Part shown: piece by piece, positions 35,999 through 45,225 of the stretch
Position numbering within the stretch: position 1 is the stretch's first letter
Layout: the number at the start of each line of letters is the position of its first letter
DNA from: Mucilaginibacter sp.
GTDB taxonomy: Bacteria; Bacteroidota; Bacteroidia; Sphingobacteriales; Sphingobacteriaceae
Length of the DNA stretch: 64,000 nt
NCBI GenBank assembly: GCA_028287895.1
Contig: JAQBOV010000017.1
Coordinates: 1-64,000 of the forward strand
Reading direction: 5' to 3'
Translations under genes and position numbers: made by a program
Notes under the pieces: generated by a model
Seen by the model: the letters and a program-made list of their open reading frames with translations, nothing else
What the model was told of the DNA's origin: nothing
The model's database searches: none

Positions 35999-36172
35999 TA
36001 CGCTGCAACGTAAATCATCATCATTGTGCAAATTTTGATCCGGCATCAGTAAATCGCCAAAGATGTCATTATCTTTACTTTTCCTTTCATTGAGTTCCTT
36101 TTAACTTGCTTAACATAAAGATAATATTAAATTTACGTTTACATCATCTACATTTGACGTTAAATTAAACTT

Positions 36173-36553
36173 ATGAAAAAGAGCAAAGAAGAGTCGCCGC
36201 TAAAAGCCGCAAGGAAAAAAGCCAGGAAGGCTATTGAGATACGTGTAGGTAAGCTGCTAAAAGCCATCGCAAGTGAATTAGGACAAGAAGCTTTGGATAT
36301 TGACAAGGAAGCAAAAAAACTGGCTAAAAAGATCACTAAAGGTTTAAAGCCAGGTAAGAAAATTGACGAGGTAAAACCTTCAGCAAACGGCATTGCGCAA
36401 CCTGTAAAAGCAGGCAATAACGTTCAGCCAGTTATTAAGCGGTCGATATCTGATGTCAAAAAGCCAGAGATTAAGGCGGCGGCGCAACCGAAATCCCTTG
36501 CATCAAAAGCAGAGGCAGTTAAAACGACGGCTCCAAATAAAGTTAAAAAATAA
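36173..36553 (+). CDS. Lys/Ala-rich basic protein, histone-like
   Basis: I recognise no specific family. The 126-residue protein is very rich in Lys and Ala, with a helical N-terminal half (ARKKARKAIEIRVGKLLKAI) and a disordered C-terminus of KKPEIKAAAQPKSLASKAEA type repeats. Composition resembles bacterial H1-like nucleoid proteins, so DNA binding is possible. It stands alone between relics and is followed by a weak hairpin. Confidence 0.7.
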   Translation: MKKSKEESPLKAARKKARKAIEIRVGKLLKAIASELGQEALDIDKEAKKLAKKITKGLKPGKKIDEVKPSANGIAQPVKAGNNVQPVIKRSISDVKKPEIKAAAQPKSLASKAEAVKTTAPNKVKK

Positions 36554-36560
36554 GCTGGTT

Positions 36561-36607
36561 AACGGTATAATAGTTTTAGACCTGCATTTAAATACGATAC
36601 CGTTTTC
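36561..36607. terminator. Hairpin between convergent genes
   Basis: Arms AACGGTAT and ATACCGTT close a long loop in the gap between the basic protein gene and the DUF1015 gene; TTTTC follows on the plus strand. Confidence 0.4.
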
Positions 36608-36612
36608 ATAAA

Positions 36613-37860
36613 TCACTTTTTAAGGTTAAGCTGATCAGTTAAATGATAATAGAGCAATAAAGCATAAGGTATTTTCGGGATGATCCAGGTCGATTTTGGC
36701 GGCAGTATCTCCCCTGCATCGGCCACCGCTATCAATTGCTCTACAGTAAGCGGACAAATAGTAAAAGCAACAGCGTTTGGGTATTCATTGATGATCATTT
36801 CTATTTCTTCCATTGCCTTTTCGCCTCCTGCACATTTTAAACGGGGATCAGTTTGGGGGTCATTTATCCCAAAAAAAGGAGCCAGTACCGTTTCCTGTAG
36901 AATGGATGCATCCAGGATGGCCGCGGCTCCTTTGTTGATGTAAGTATGTGTTTTGGCAATCAGATCGTACCATTTCCCCGAAAAACAAAGCCCGATACAG
37001 TGTGTTGCCGCTGGTTGTACAGGCTGCCTTGATGGGTGAATCTCAAAATGTAGCTTCAGTTGCTCAAACAATTCAGCTTTTTCAACCTGCCAAGAGGGTA
37101 TAACCACCCTGTCGTATTCTTCAATACGCAACTGGTCGGTCGCCATGTACAGGGACGATATCATATCGAATACCGGCAAGCCTTTTGACCGTTGTTCTTC
37201 AGCCAATATTGCCGAAGATTCAATACGATGGTGCCCGTCTGCAAGGTAAGAGGTCGGAACATGTGCAAACACATCAATGAGTTGCTGCTGCACTCCCATA
37301 TCTTCGATCTTCCAAAGCCTGTGCAAGCCATGCTGGTTGCCCAGCGTAATCTTGTGATTATTAGTTCTTGTTTCGGCGATAATGCGATTAACTGTTATAT
37401 CCGGTGGGTAGGTCAACAAAATGGGACTTCCCTCCAGGCCGGTATTTCTGCGATAATTTGTTAAGCGGCGTATACTATCGGCAAAGGTTAGTTCATGTAC
37501 CCGGATGGCGCCTTTTTTGTAATCATCCAGCGAGGTTAATGCCCATATACCCGTTTGCCGGTAAGTTTTGCACACTACCTCGTATACGTACAGGCCCGGT
37601 GTTTGTTCATGCCATAACTGATCCTTTTCCAGCAAATCTTTCAAGGTGTCTTTTATATCCTGAAAGGCCCTGAGCTGTCCTTGCGGTGTTTCAGGCCGTT
37701 TTCTTGCGCCTGTTTCAAGCAACATCTTTAAAGGCGCTAAAGTACCCTCTTTGGTTTCATCGCCAGATACCGATTCCGCCTGTGGTGCAGTAAAAACCAA
37801 TTGGTCTGCATAAAATGGATTGGGCCGTAAAGCTTTAAATGGTTGAATTTGCGCCATCAT
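36613..37860 (-). CDS. DUF1015 family protein
   Basis: The 415-residue protein matches DUF1015 through its length: an N-terminal IQPFKALRPNPFYADQLVF, a central SYLADGHHRIESSAILAEE with the conserved DGHHR, and a C-terminal GEILPPKSTWIIPKIPYALL. The family is widespread and often near serine metabolism genes in Bacteroidota, but it has no firm activity assigned here. No neighbour indicates a pathway. Confidence 0.9.
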   Translation of the reverse strand: MMAQIQPFKALRPNPFYADQLVFTAPQAESVSGDETKEGTLAPLKMLLETGARKRPETPQGQLRAFQDIKDTLKDLLEKDQLWHEQTPGLYVYEVVCKTYRQTGIWALTSLDDYKKGAIRVHELTFADSIRRLTNYRRNTGLEGSPILLTYPPDITVNRIIAETRTNNHKITLGNQHGLHRLWKIEDMGVQQQLIDVFAHVPTSYLADGHHRIESSAILAEEQRSKGLPVFDMISSLYMATDQLRIEEYDRVVIPSWQVEKAELFEQLKLHFEIHPSRQPVQPAATHCIGLCFSGKWYDLIAKTHTYINKGAAAILDASILQETVLAPFFGINDPQTDPRLKCAGGEKAMEEIEMIINEYPNAVAFTICPLTVEQLIAVADAGEILPPKSTWIIPKIPYALLLYYHLTDQLNLKK

Positions 37861-37984
37861 TCGATCTTAGCAAATCATTAAAAAAACAGTTATTTAGCAT
37901 TGATAAAACAAACGCATAGATTACCAATGTTCATAATACCAGAAAATAAAAATTTGAAATTAGTTCTGCGATAGCCTGACCAAA

Positions 37985-38008
37985 GAAAAAGGGCCTGTGT
38001 TGAGGCCC
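37985..38008 (-). terminator. Intrinsic terminator after the 59-residue ORF
   Basis: GGGCCT/AGGCCC stem with a six-base loop, followed on the minus strand by CTTTTTC. Confidence 0.6.
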
Positions 38009-38019
38009 AAAGGTTGATA

Positions 38020-38199
38020 CTACTTTTTATTTGCCCATTTACGCTCATTGTCCCGGTTTGAGGTTTGATCAGAACGTTGGCCACCCCCATTACTGATGCC
38101 TTTTTGCTTCATATCCTCTTTGTGGTCAGTAAAAGAGCGATCAGATGTTGGTCTTCCCTGACCTTTGGGACTGCTTTTTAAATTTTGCTGCGTTTTCAT
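38020..38199 (-). CDS. Small hydrophilic protein of unknown function
   Basis: With start ATG 38199 the product has 59 residues (MKTQQNLKSSPKGQGRPTSD, then many Asp, Lys, Asn and Arg, ending RKWANKK). It lacks hydrophobic segments and is probably disordered. No family recognised. A good terminator directly follows, which supports a real transcript. Confidence 0.55.
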   Translation of the reverse strand: MKTQQNLKSSPKGQGRPTSDRSFTDHKEDMKQKGISNGGGQRSDQTSNRDNERKWANKK

Positions 38200-38327
38200 A
38201 GTCGATCTTTTAGTTGTTAGCATTAGGATAACAACCAAACGGTCGAAATTGTGCCGCATAATTTGTATTAAATTCTAACTAAAAAACATATTCAGCGTTT
38301 ATTTATCAATTCATTTAAATTTACACT

Positions 38328-38750
38328 ATGAAAATATATCAGCAGGTAGTGCATTTGAGAGAAAGAAAAAGAGGCTTTCACCTTATAACCGGAGAGATCA
38401 TACGCGCACTCCCCGAGATGAGTGAAATAGCAACAGGTATCTGCCAGATATTTATACAGCATACATCGGCTTCGCTAGGTATCAATGAAAATGCCGATCC
38501 GACCGTAAGGGAAGATTTTGAAACCTATTTTAACAAAGCGGTACCTGAAAATGACCCGGATTATCAGCATGACGCTGAAGGGCCCGATGATATGCCGGCA
38601 CATCTTAAAGCAGCACTGCTGGGCAGCTCGGTTTCTATACCTGTGCATAACGGCCGGCTGGCTCTAGGTACATGGCAGGGCGTTTACCTGTGCGAACACC
38701 GTAACAATGGCGGCTCAAGAACTTTGATTGTTACTGCATGGGGGAATTAA
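38328..38750 (+). CDS. YjbQ family protein (UPF0047)
   Basis: The 140-residue protein has the YjbQ signatures QIFIQHTSASLGINENAD, DDMPAHLKAALLG and LGTWQGVYLCEHR. E. coli YjbQ has weak thiamine-phosphate synthase activity; the true role is unknown. The His and Glu residues in these motifs are complete. It is a single gene, with the usual weak ribosome site. Confidence 0.92.
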   Translation: MKIYQQVVHLRERKRGFHLITGEIIRALPEMSEIATGICQIFIQHTSASLGINENADPTVREDFETYFNKAVPENDPDYQHDAEGPDDMPAHLKAALLGSSVSIPVHNGRLALGTWQGVYLCEHRNNGGSRTLIVTAWGN

Positions 38751-38855
38751 TGATAAATAGCGCCTGATCCGCCTCCATAAAGTGATATTAATTATAAAAG
38801 CCTCCACAGAATTTATCTGCAAAGGCTTCTGATTACTAATTAACTGTTTGCCAAC

Positions 38856-40535
38856 CTATACATTCCCCTTCTTCAACTCTTTAACCGCATAATCTGCAGC
38901 TCGTGCCGTTAGTGCCATGTAAGTTAACGATGGATTTTGGCAGGCCGATGATGTCATTGCAGCGCCATCGGTTACAAAAACATTTTTAGCGTCCCAAACC
39001 TGATTCCATTCATTCAGTACCGAAGTCTTTGGATCGCGGCCCATACGTGCTGTGCCCATCTCGTGAATGCCACGCCCCAGTACGCCTTCCATTATATGGG
39101 TTTTTACACCCTTTACTCCGGCGGTTTCCAGCATTTCTTTGGCATCGTTGATCATATCGACGCGCATTTTATTTTCATTATCACGGATGATGGCATCAAT
39201 GGCAAGAACTGGCAGGCCCCACTTGTCTTTCTTATTTTTATCGAGGGTAACTTTATTATCGTGATAAGGTAATGTTTCTCCAAATCCGCCGATGTTCATG
39301 GTCCAGTTTCCCGGTTCGCTCAGGGCATCTTTAAAGTCACCGCCTATGCTGTATTCTGGAATATTCCTGCTCCATGCTTCACGTGATGCACGTCCCTGAT
39401 AACCAAAGCCACGGATGTAATCACGTTTTTCGCCATTTAGATTGCGGTATCTTGGTATATAAATACCATTTGCCCTCCTGCCGAAATAGTATTTGTCCTC
39501 ATATCCCTCCATATTGCCGCTTGCACCCACGCCCAAATGGTGATCCATCAGGTTATGTCCGAGTTCGCCGCTACTGCTGCCTAAGCCACCGGGCCAGATA
39601 TCAGTGGCAGAATTCATTAATACCCAGGCCGAGTTCAATGTCGAAGCATTCAGGAAGATCACTTTCGCGTAAAATTCATAGGTCTTGTTTGTTTCGGCAT
39701 CCAGTACCTCTACCCCTTTGGCTTTTTTGGTATCCTTATCATATAATATTTTGGTTACTATTGACCATGGCCTTACCGTCAGGTTACCCGTTGCCACCGC
39801 TGCCGGTAAGGTAGACGACTGTGTGCTAAAGTAAGCTCCAAAAGGGCAACCCAACCAACATTTGTTCCGATACTGGCAGCTTGTACGACCTTTAAGCGGT
39901 TCAGTGATATTGGCTGTACGGCCAATTACCATATGCCTTAAACCCTTATAATGGGTATTAAATCTTGCCGATACATCCTTCTCCACGCAGTTCATTTCCA
40001 TTGGCGGCATAAAATCGCCATCAGGCAAAATAGACAAGCCATCCCGGTTGCCAGATATACCTGCAAATTTTTCCGCGTAGCTATACCACGGCGCCAGGTC
40101 TTTATATCTTACAGGCCAGTCGACTGCAATACCATCTTTCAAATTGGCTTCAAAATCAATATCCGCCCAGCGGTAACTTTGCCTGCCCCACATCAGTGAG
40201 CGGCCACCTACCTGATACCCCCTGAACCAATCAAATCTCTTTACCTCCACATAAGGGCTTTCTTTCTCGTTCACCCAATAGTCCAGGTTGGTTTCATTTA
40301 GCGGATAATCTCTTTTCAATACGGGATAATCTTTGATCATTTCCTGGGTACGTCCTCCTCTGTGCGGAAATTCCCAGGGTGCTTTAGTGGCGTTCACGTA
40401 ATCTTTAATGTGCTCAATATTACGGCCTCGCTCCAGCATAATAGTTTTGAGTCCTTTTTCTGTTAACTCTTTGGCGGCCCAGCCACCCGATATTCCCGAG
40501 CCTATGACAATTGCGTCGTATGTGTTAGTTGACAT
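38856..40535 (-). CDS. GMC family FAD-dependent oxidoreductase
   Basis: The 559-residue protein has the FAD-binding GSGISGGWAAKELTEKGL at the N-terminus, an RTSCQYRNKCWLGCPFG cysteine cluster in the middle and the C-terminal GMC signature AMTSSACQNPSLTYMALTAR. It belongs to the sugar/gluconate-dehydrogenase-like branch of the GMC family. The sugar isomerase and ThuA genes upstream on the same strand suggest glycoside or sugar oxidation, possibly at C3. The usual small gluconate-dehydrogenase subunit 3 gene is not adjacent. Confidence 0.9.
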   Translation of the reverse strand: MSTNTYDAIVIGSGISGGWAAKELTEKGLKTIMLERGRNIEHIKDYVNATKAPWEFPHRGGRTQEMIKDYPVLKRDYPLNETNLDYWVNEKESPYVEVKRFDWFRGYQVGGRSLMWGRQSYRWADIDFEANLKDGIAVDWPVRYKDLAPWYSYAEKFAGISGNRDGLSILPDGDFMPPMEMNCVEKDVSARFNTHYKGLRHMVIGRTANITEPLKGRTSCQYRNKCWLGCPFGAYFSTQSSTLPAAVATGNLTVRPWSIVTKILYDKDTKKAKGVEVLDAETNKTYEFYAKVIFLNASTLNSAWVLMNSATDIWPGGLGSSSGELGHNLMDHHLGVGASGNMEGYEDKYYFGRRANGIYIPRYRNLNGEKRDYIRGFGYQGRASREAWSRNIPEYSIGGDFKDALSEPGNWTMNIGGFGETLPYHDNKVTLDKNKKDKWGLPVLAIDAIIRDNENKMRVDMINDAKEMLETAGVKGVKTHIMEGVLGRGIHEMGTARMGRDPKTSVLNEWNQVWDAKNVFVTDGAAMTSSACQNPSLTYMALTARAADYAVKELKKGNV

Positions 40536-40629
40536 GGTTATTTTTTTAGATCTTAATGTTTATGATATTTTAGTTGGCAGTTTACATCAATTTGAAATTA
40601 AATATAAGTACTTAACTGCCCACTGCAAA

Positions 40630-41568
40630 TTAACTCAATGCCTTTACAGCAAAATCCCTGCATTTAATCACCTCTTTTACAGCGTCTGAACCTGCCGGAA
40701 TATTATATTCCAGCTCAATCGTTGCCGGGAATTTATATTTGTTCTTTTTGATCAGTTGCAACACCTCTGCAATCGGTGTATCGCCCTGCCCCCATGGCAT
40801 ATTCGGGCCCTCATGAAACTTTCTGTCTTTCATGTGCATGCTCATTATCCGGTCATGGTTTTTCAGGATAAACGGTACCGGGCTGCTGCTGGTCCCGGCG
40901 GTGTAGTGCCCAATATCGAGGTTAATAGCATTGTATTTTGACTGGCTCAAAGCGGTGTCCCATAAAGTCGGCGTAGCCTGGAGATGTGCATGATAGCCCA
41001 CGTAAATTTTATGCTTGGCTGCAAAATCGCCTAAACGTTTTGTCTGGACGTCATCGGCCGGTAGCTCCACAGTAACGTGTGTTACACCCAGCGCTTTTCC
41101 GGCATTAAAGGCATAATCAATTTCTGCATCGGTGTTTTTTGCGCCTAATGCATTGGGTTTCCAGGCGTATATTTTTACACCCGCATCATTATACAGTTTT
41201 CTCAATTCCCTGAACTTATCCATAGAAACGCCTGCGCGCCAGTCAGCCACGCGTTTAAAATAAACTGGCCCCTCCTCTGCGCTGTTGCGTTGCGGTTTCC
41301 CGGCAAAAGCTTCGGCTGCATCGCCCATCAGTTCAATAGCGCTGATATTGCATTGAAGGCAATATTGCAGCAACTGCTCGGCGCTACCCGGCATACTTCT
41401 GAACGAGTAAGTGATCACACCGATCTGCACCCCGTTAATAACCGAATCGGGTTTTGATTGAAAAAGCGGACTTGCGGCAAAAACTGATTTAGAGGCTAAA
41501 GCCACGCCTGCTGCAGCAAGTACTGTACTGCCGATGAACCGGCGACGGGAAATGTTCTGGTCTTCCAT
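40630..41568 (-). CDS. Exported sugar phosphate isomerase/epimerase-like TIM-barrel protein
   Basis: The 312-residue protein begins with a twin-arginine signal (SRRRFIGSTVLAAAGVALA) and continues as an AP-endonuclease-2-like TIM barrel. Metal-ligand candidates lie in THVTVELPADD, INLDIGHYTAG, MHMKDRK and TIELEYN. Exported members act on sugars in the periplasm. It is 94 bp upstream of the GMC oxidoreductase gene and 119 bp downstream of the ThuA-domain gene, all on the minus strand. The three may form a sugar-catabolic unit. Confidence 0.88.
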   Translation of the reverse strand: MEDQNISRRRFIGSTVLAAAGVALASKSVFAASPLFQSKPDSVINGVQIGVITYSFRSMPGSAEQLLQYCLQCNISAIELMGDAAEAFAGKPQRNSAEEGPVYFKRVADWRAGVSMDKFRELRKLYNDAGVKIYAWKPNALGAKNTDAEIDYAFNAGKALGVTHVTVELPADDVQTKRLGDFAAKHKIYVGYHAHLQATPTLWDTALSQSKYNAINLDIGHYTAGTSSSPVPFILKNHDRIMSMHMKDRKFHEGPNMPWGQGDTPIAEVLQLIKKNKYKFPATIELEYNIPAGSDAVKEVIKCRDFAVKALS

Positions 41569-41687
41569 AATTTAGTAAACTGGTTGGTTTGTTGAAGTAA
41601 AAACTAATTTACCAAGTTAAAGTTTGATTTTCAGAATTTACCATGTCAATTGTAAAAAAAGTGTTTCATTGACACTTACGGATCCTG

Positions 41688-42536
41688 TCATTTTACTTTT
41701 TTACCGGTTGCCACCCATATCAGTGAATTGATGATCAGTTTATCCTCATCGGGATTATTAAATGTGTGTGAAAGGTCTTTATTGGTATGGTGTTCATAAT
41801 CTACATCATTATGACCCATATTAAAGTAGACCATTTTATAGTTTTTGTTGGTCCACACGATAGGATAATAACCGCTGTGCCATATTTCTGACTGTTTAGG
41901 TCCTGTGCCAAGCGGGAAACTTGTCGAGTCAACAGATAAAAGTATCCTGATATCGGGATTTTTCTTCAGATCGTTGCTCCAGCTGTACCATTCACTGGGC
42001 GATGCCCTAATAGTTTCTGGCAGACCCTTTGTAGCGGGATGTTTATGATCCTCTACTCTTAAAATAGCAGACGTTGGCCGCCATGTATTGCTTACATATT
42101 GGCCGGAACCTAAAAATTCATTATGATACCAATCCCAGTCCGCATTAAAATCAGACGGTGTTAAGGCGAAAGCCGAAAAATGAAATCCCAGCCATCCTCC
42201 CCCGTTTTTTACGTATTTTTCAAATGCTGTCCTCTGTGCGGGATCATCAGGACGCGTATCTAAGAAAATAACTGCCTGGTATTTAGCCAAAAATTCCGCG
42301 TTCAGTTTACTCCAGTCTTTGGTGGAATCATAAGTAAAGTTATACTCTTTGGCCATCTGCGCAAACCACTTGTTCGCCTCGTGCACGAAGCTGATATGCG
42401 CCTGGTCATTGCGCGCAGTAAAAAAGGCGATAACATGAAATCCGGGCTTGGCACTTTGTGCGAAATCGTTTGAAAAACTAAAAGATAGTACGCACAACAC
42501 AATTACTTGCACTGTAATTTTATTGATCCTGGTCAT
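41688..42536 (-). CDS. Secreted ThuA-domain protein
   Basis: The protein has a signal peptide (KITVQVIVLCVLSFSFSNDF) and a single ThuA-like glutamine-amidotransferase-fold domain (FHVIAFFTARNDQAH; NGGGWLGFHFSAFAL; YFNMGHNDVDYE). ThuA proteins take part in trehalose and other disaccharide use through 3-keto intermediates. I chose ATG 42536 because it begins the signal peptide; the ORF extends to 42620 without support. It leads the sugar-catabolic trio. Confidence 0.88.
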   Translation of the reverse strand: MTRINKITVQVIVLCVLSFSFSNDFAQSAKPGFHVIAFFTARNDQAHISFVHEANKWFAQMAKEYNFTYDSTKDWSKLNAEFLAKYQAVIFLDTRPDDPAQRTAFEKYVKNGGGWLGFHFSAFALTPSDFNADWDWYHNEFLGSGQYVSNTWRPTSAILRVEDHKHPATKGLPETIRASPSEWYSWSNDLKKNPDIRILLSVDSTSFPLGTGPKQSEIWHSGYYPIVWTNKNYKMVYFNMGHNDVDYEHHTNKDLSHTFNNPDEDKLIINSLIWVATGKKVK

Positions 42537-42664
42537 AATAAAAATGGATGGAATAGTTGAATAATTGGAAAGGTAAAAATAAAAATTAATGTTTTGCATG
42601 GATAGCATTCTCATCTTCATTGATAAGGCGATTAACTTTTAAAAGCATTGGAACCTTATCATTC

Positions 42665-43393
42665 TTACTTTCCGCCATTGGCTTTTAAGTCTGCGATACA
42701 ATTTGCATCAAGAGATGGAACCGCACTTAATGCGCCGGTGAACCCTGCTTCTACATCATAATACATCAAACAGACCGGATTATCGCAATGAGCACCATTG
42801 CCTGCGCCTTTATGATTGATCTGCATTGGCGAGCCCTGATCTACCAAACCCATTAAATGCCCAAATTCATGCTCCAGCAATGTAGTCATCAATATTGATT
42901 TACTAACCTGTCCGGATTGGCCGGAGTTATCATTTAGGGATTTGCCAAATATGCAGAAAGAAGTGTTCCAATAGGAAGTGGCTAAAATATCAGCATTTGA
43001 ATAGCCATTCGTGATCAAAACATACACACTAACTACATCATTACCGGTAAAATACCTGCGGTAGCTTCTTTCTATACTTACTATATTAAATAATGATGCC
43101 ACAGATAAACTGCTTGCGCCTATTTCTTCCTGTATTATCGTAATACCGTTGGGTTTATCAATCCGTGTTTTTAAAAAAGCAACCAGGTTATTTAAAGCTG
43201 TAGCATCCGGCGCATAACCCGGCATGTATTGTATTTCAATCTGCAATGAATGATAACGGTATGAGGATAACAGATCATTGGCAGAAGTGCCAAGAGTCCG
43301 ATAATCAAAAACGCCTCCAACCGATTCTTTTTTACACGCGCTAAAAACGAATGAGAAAGAAATTAACAAACAAAGAATTAAATTTCTGGCCAA
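42665..43393 (-). CDS. Metzincin-like zinc metalloprotease lipoprotein
   Basis: The 242-residue protein has a signal peptide with lipobox Cys20 (FSAC). Near residue 170 it carries HEFGHLMGLVD, an HExxHxxGxxD zinc motif, followed by CLMYYD as the candidate Met-turn. It is probably a surface-anchored peptidase. The third zinc ligand would be Asp rather than His, as in some metzincins. The target is unknown. The lipoprotein gene directly upstream could be a partner. Confidence 0.82.
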   Translation of the reverse strand: MARNLILCLLISFSFVFSACKKESVGGVFDYRTLGTSANDLLSSYRYHSLQIEIQYMPGYAPDATALNNLVAFLKTRIDKPNGITIIQEEIGASSLSVASLFNIVSIERSYRRYFTGNDVVSVYVLITNGYSNADILATSYWNTSFCIFGKSLNDNSGQSGQVSKSILMTTLLEHEFGHLMGLVDQGSPMQINHKGAGNGAHCDNPVCLMYYDVEAGFTGALSAVPSLDANCIADLKANGGK

Positions 43394-43517
43394 AATGATT
43401 TTTATTCTTTATAAAAATAGCTTAATAATAGAAATAAGCAAAATCTTTGTTGCTGCCCCTGGGTAACGGTTCTGATGATTTATTTCCCGGGAATCGCTTA
43501 AAAAGATTAATCTTATG

Positions 43518-43554
43518 AAAAAGCCAGGCCTTTTTTCTGAAGGCCTGGCTTTTT
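43518..43554 (-). terminator. Intrinsic terminator downstream of the 322-residue lipoprotein gene
   Basis: A 15-bp perfect stem, AAAAAGCCAGGCCTT and its complement, with T-runs on both strands. Confidence 0.8.
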
Positions 43555-43581
43555 CATCGCGGACAATTATTGTTTAAAAGA

Positions 43582-44550
43582 TCAATTAGTGATAGCGATA
43601 GCAGGACAATCTAAACAATCATTATTATGTTTATGTAAAGTAGAAACCAGTCCCGCAACCGAAGCAGTTGTTACACTCGAGGTGCCAACCGGGGGGATGG
43701 TTTTGCCGCTAAATATAGCATCAGCAGGGCCGGTTAAATTTGAACACAAGCCATTTAACTCAGCAGTTATTAATTGATGTCCTAAGGTTAGCAATCCGTT
43801 GCCGTTAGGTGTTTGCTTTAAAATAGAAAGAAGCTGTGTGTTGGTATAGAATTTTCCTCCTATAGTAAGACCATTCACCGGCCAACTGGTAGTATCGGTG
43901 TTCTTCCAATAGCCAAAACCATGATGCCCACCATTAACCCCACAATCATTACAAGGGTTTGTTTTAGCACATGGATCGGTCAAAAACGAAAAAGCGCTTC
44001 TGCTCTTAGTACTGTTACCATGTGCAAATGCTCTGAACACATATTGTGTTCCGCATACTAAAACACCGTCGTTACATACGGTAGTTGAAAGGCCCAATTG
44101 CTGATTTAATTCATCATTCAACAGATCGCCTATATATACGGTTACACTTCCGTTGGCTCCCAAATTATAGGAATTGATACCTGCCTGAACAGTATTTTTT
44201 GCACCATATGGCACGCCTGAAAAAGAAGCTTTACAATAGGTTGTGGAAGATGTATCTGCAGGCCATACATGACCAATAGCATCAAAAGCAGCCTTTGTCA
44301 TCCATTGAATTGAAAAACCCGCTGGCGCACCGGAGGCACCTGCAGTGACAGTTAATGCAATAGATGCTTGTGTATTACTGCCGGCACAAGATAATTTAAG
44401 GGTGTCATAAACATTTGTGCTTTGGCTGCCGCCTTTGGCATCGCTTGTTACAGATGGCAATTTTTTCGTCTCTTTTTGGCAGCCAAAAAATAACAAGGTC
44501 AAAACGCCAGCCGTTAGCATGGCGGATAGAAGTAATTTGTAAGGTTTCAT
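43582..44550 (-). CDS. Surface lipoprotein with a GYWKN-type domain
   Basis: I do not recognise a named family for the whole 322 residues. A lipobox (FFGC) ends the signal. The middle (about 50-190) resembles a beta-sandwich adhesin region with several Cys pairs. The C-terminal third contains HHGFGYWKNTDTTSWPVNGL and LLTLGHQLITAELN, a pattern seen in secreted and surface proteins of several phyla. Cys-rich joints (PCAKTNPCNDCGVNG; NDCLDCP) suggest disulfides. Strong terminator downstream. Confidence 0.72.
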   Translation of the reverse strand: MKPYKLLLSAMLTAGVLTLLFFGCQKETKKLPSVTSDAKGGSQSTNVYDTLKLSCAGSNTQASIALTVTAGASGAPAGFSIQWMTKAAFDAIGHVWPADTSSTTYCKASFSGVPYGAKNTVQAGINSYNLGANGSVTVYIGDLLNDELNQQLGLSTTVCNDGVLVCGTQYVFRAFAHGNSTKSRSAFSFLTDPCAKTNPCNDCGVNGGHHGFGYWKNTDTTSWPVNGLTIGGKFYTNTQLLSILKQTPNGNGLLTLGHQLITAELNGLCSNLTGPADAIFSGKTIPPVGTSSVTTASVAGLVSTLHKHNNDCLDCPAIAITN

Positions 44551-45225
44551 AGCTTTTAAATTAAAAGGTTCAAGAATTAATTAAGGTTAAATTGTGTGTA
44601 CCATATATAAAAGTGCGAACATCTAAATTAAATACTTTTTTTAACTATCTGAAACATAATTGTTTATAAATATTATATTAATCCCCGGTTATTATTTTAA
44701 ATAAGTACTGGAATATCTTAATCTGTAATTAGATTTATTGTCAGATAATAACAAAATCATTAACTTAAAGTAGGATGCTCATTTATAAAAGAAAAACGAA
44801 CGAGCGTAATTTTTTATTTAATTAGCTTAAAAAGAGGTATTTATAATTTAAAAACGCGGATTTGGCTTCGGCCTTATGGAATTGGGGCCGCTGTTGGGCG
44901 CTTTTTATTGCAGCTGAAAAGAATATTTTATTTTGCTGACATTTTGAACTTCAGCGATCCGATTGGCCTGCCGGGAGCTGATTTTATACCAGCCGCTTTA
45001 ATGCAGCAAGCAATTGCTCTAGCGATACCAGGGGCAGTGACTTGGCCTGAACTGAAGTAGCAGAAAATGATTTCCAATAATTAGAAAACCGGAGTAAACG
45101 ATAACACTCAGCAATATCCCGGCCCCAGCACATACCACAGACGGGTAAATGTGGACGTGAGCCCGATAAAACCTGGGCTTTCCCATATCCCCATAATGTA
45201 AATAATGAGCATAAATTTTTAATAA
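44551..45225. other. Intergenic region of 675 bp, possible gene remnant
   Basis: The part nearest the lipoprotein gene (44551-44850) is AT-rich and probably holds its promoter. Between about 44985 and 45160 the minus strand has a short open frame (GRDIAECYRLLRF; VSLEQLLAALKRLV) without recognised similarity, ending in a stop. It might be the end of a decayed gene. Confidence 0.3.

Noticed and set aside
44985..45160. Short minus-strand frame in the 44.6-45.2 kb gap
   Set aside because: No recognised similarity, no start codon or ribosome site; kept only as a note on the gap.
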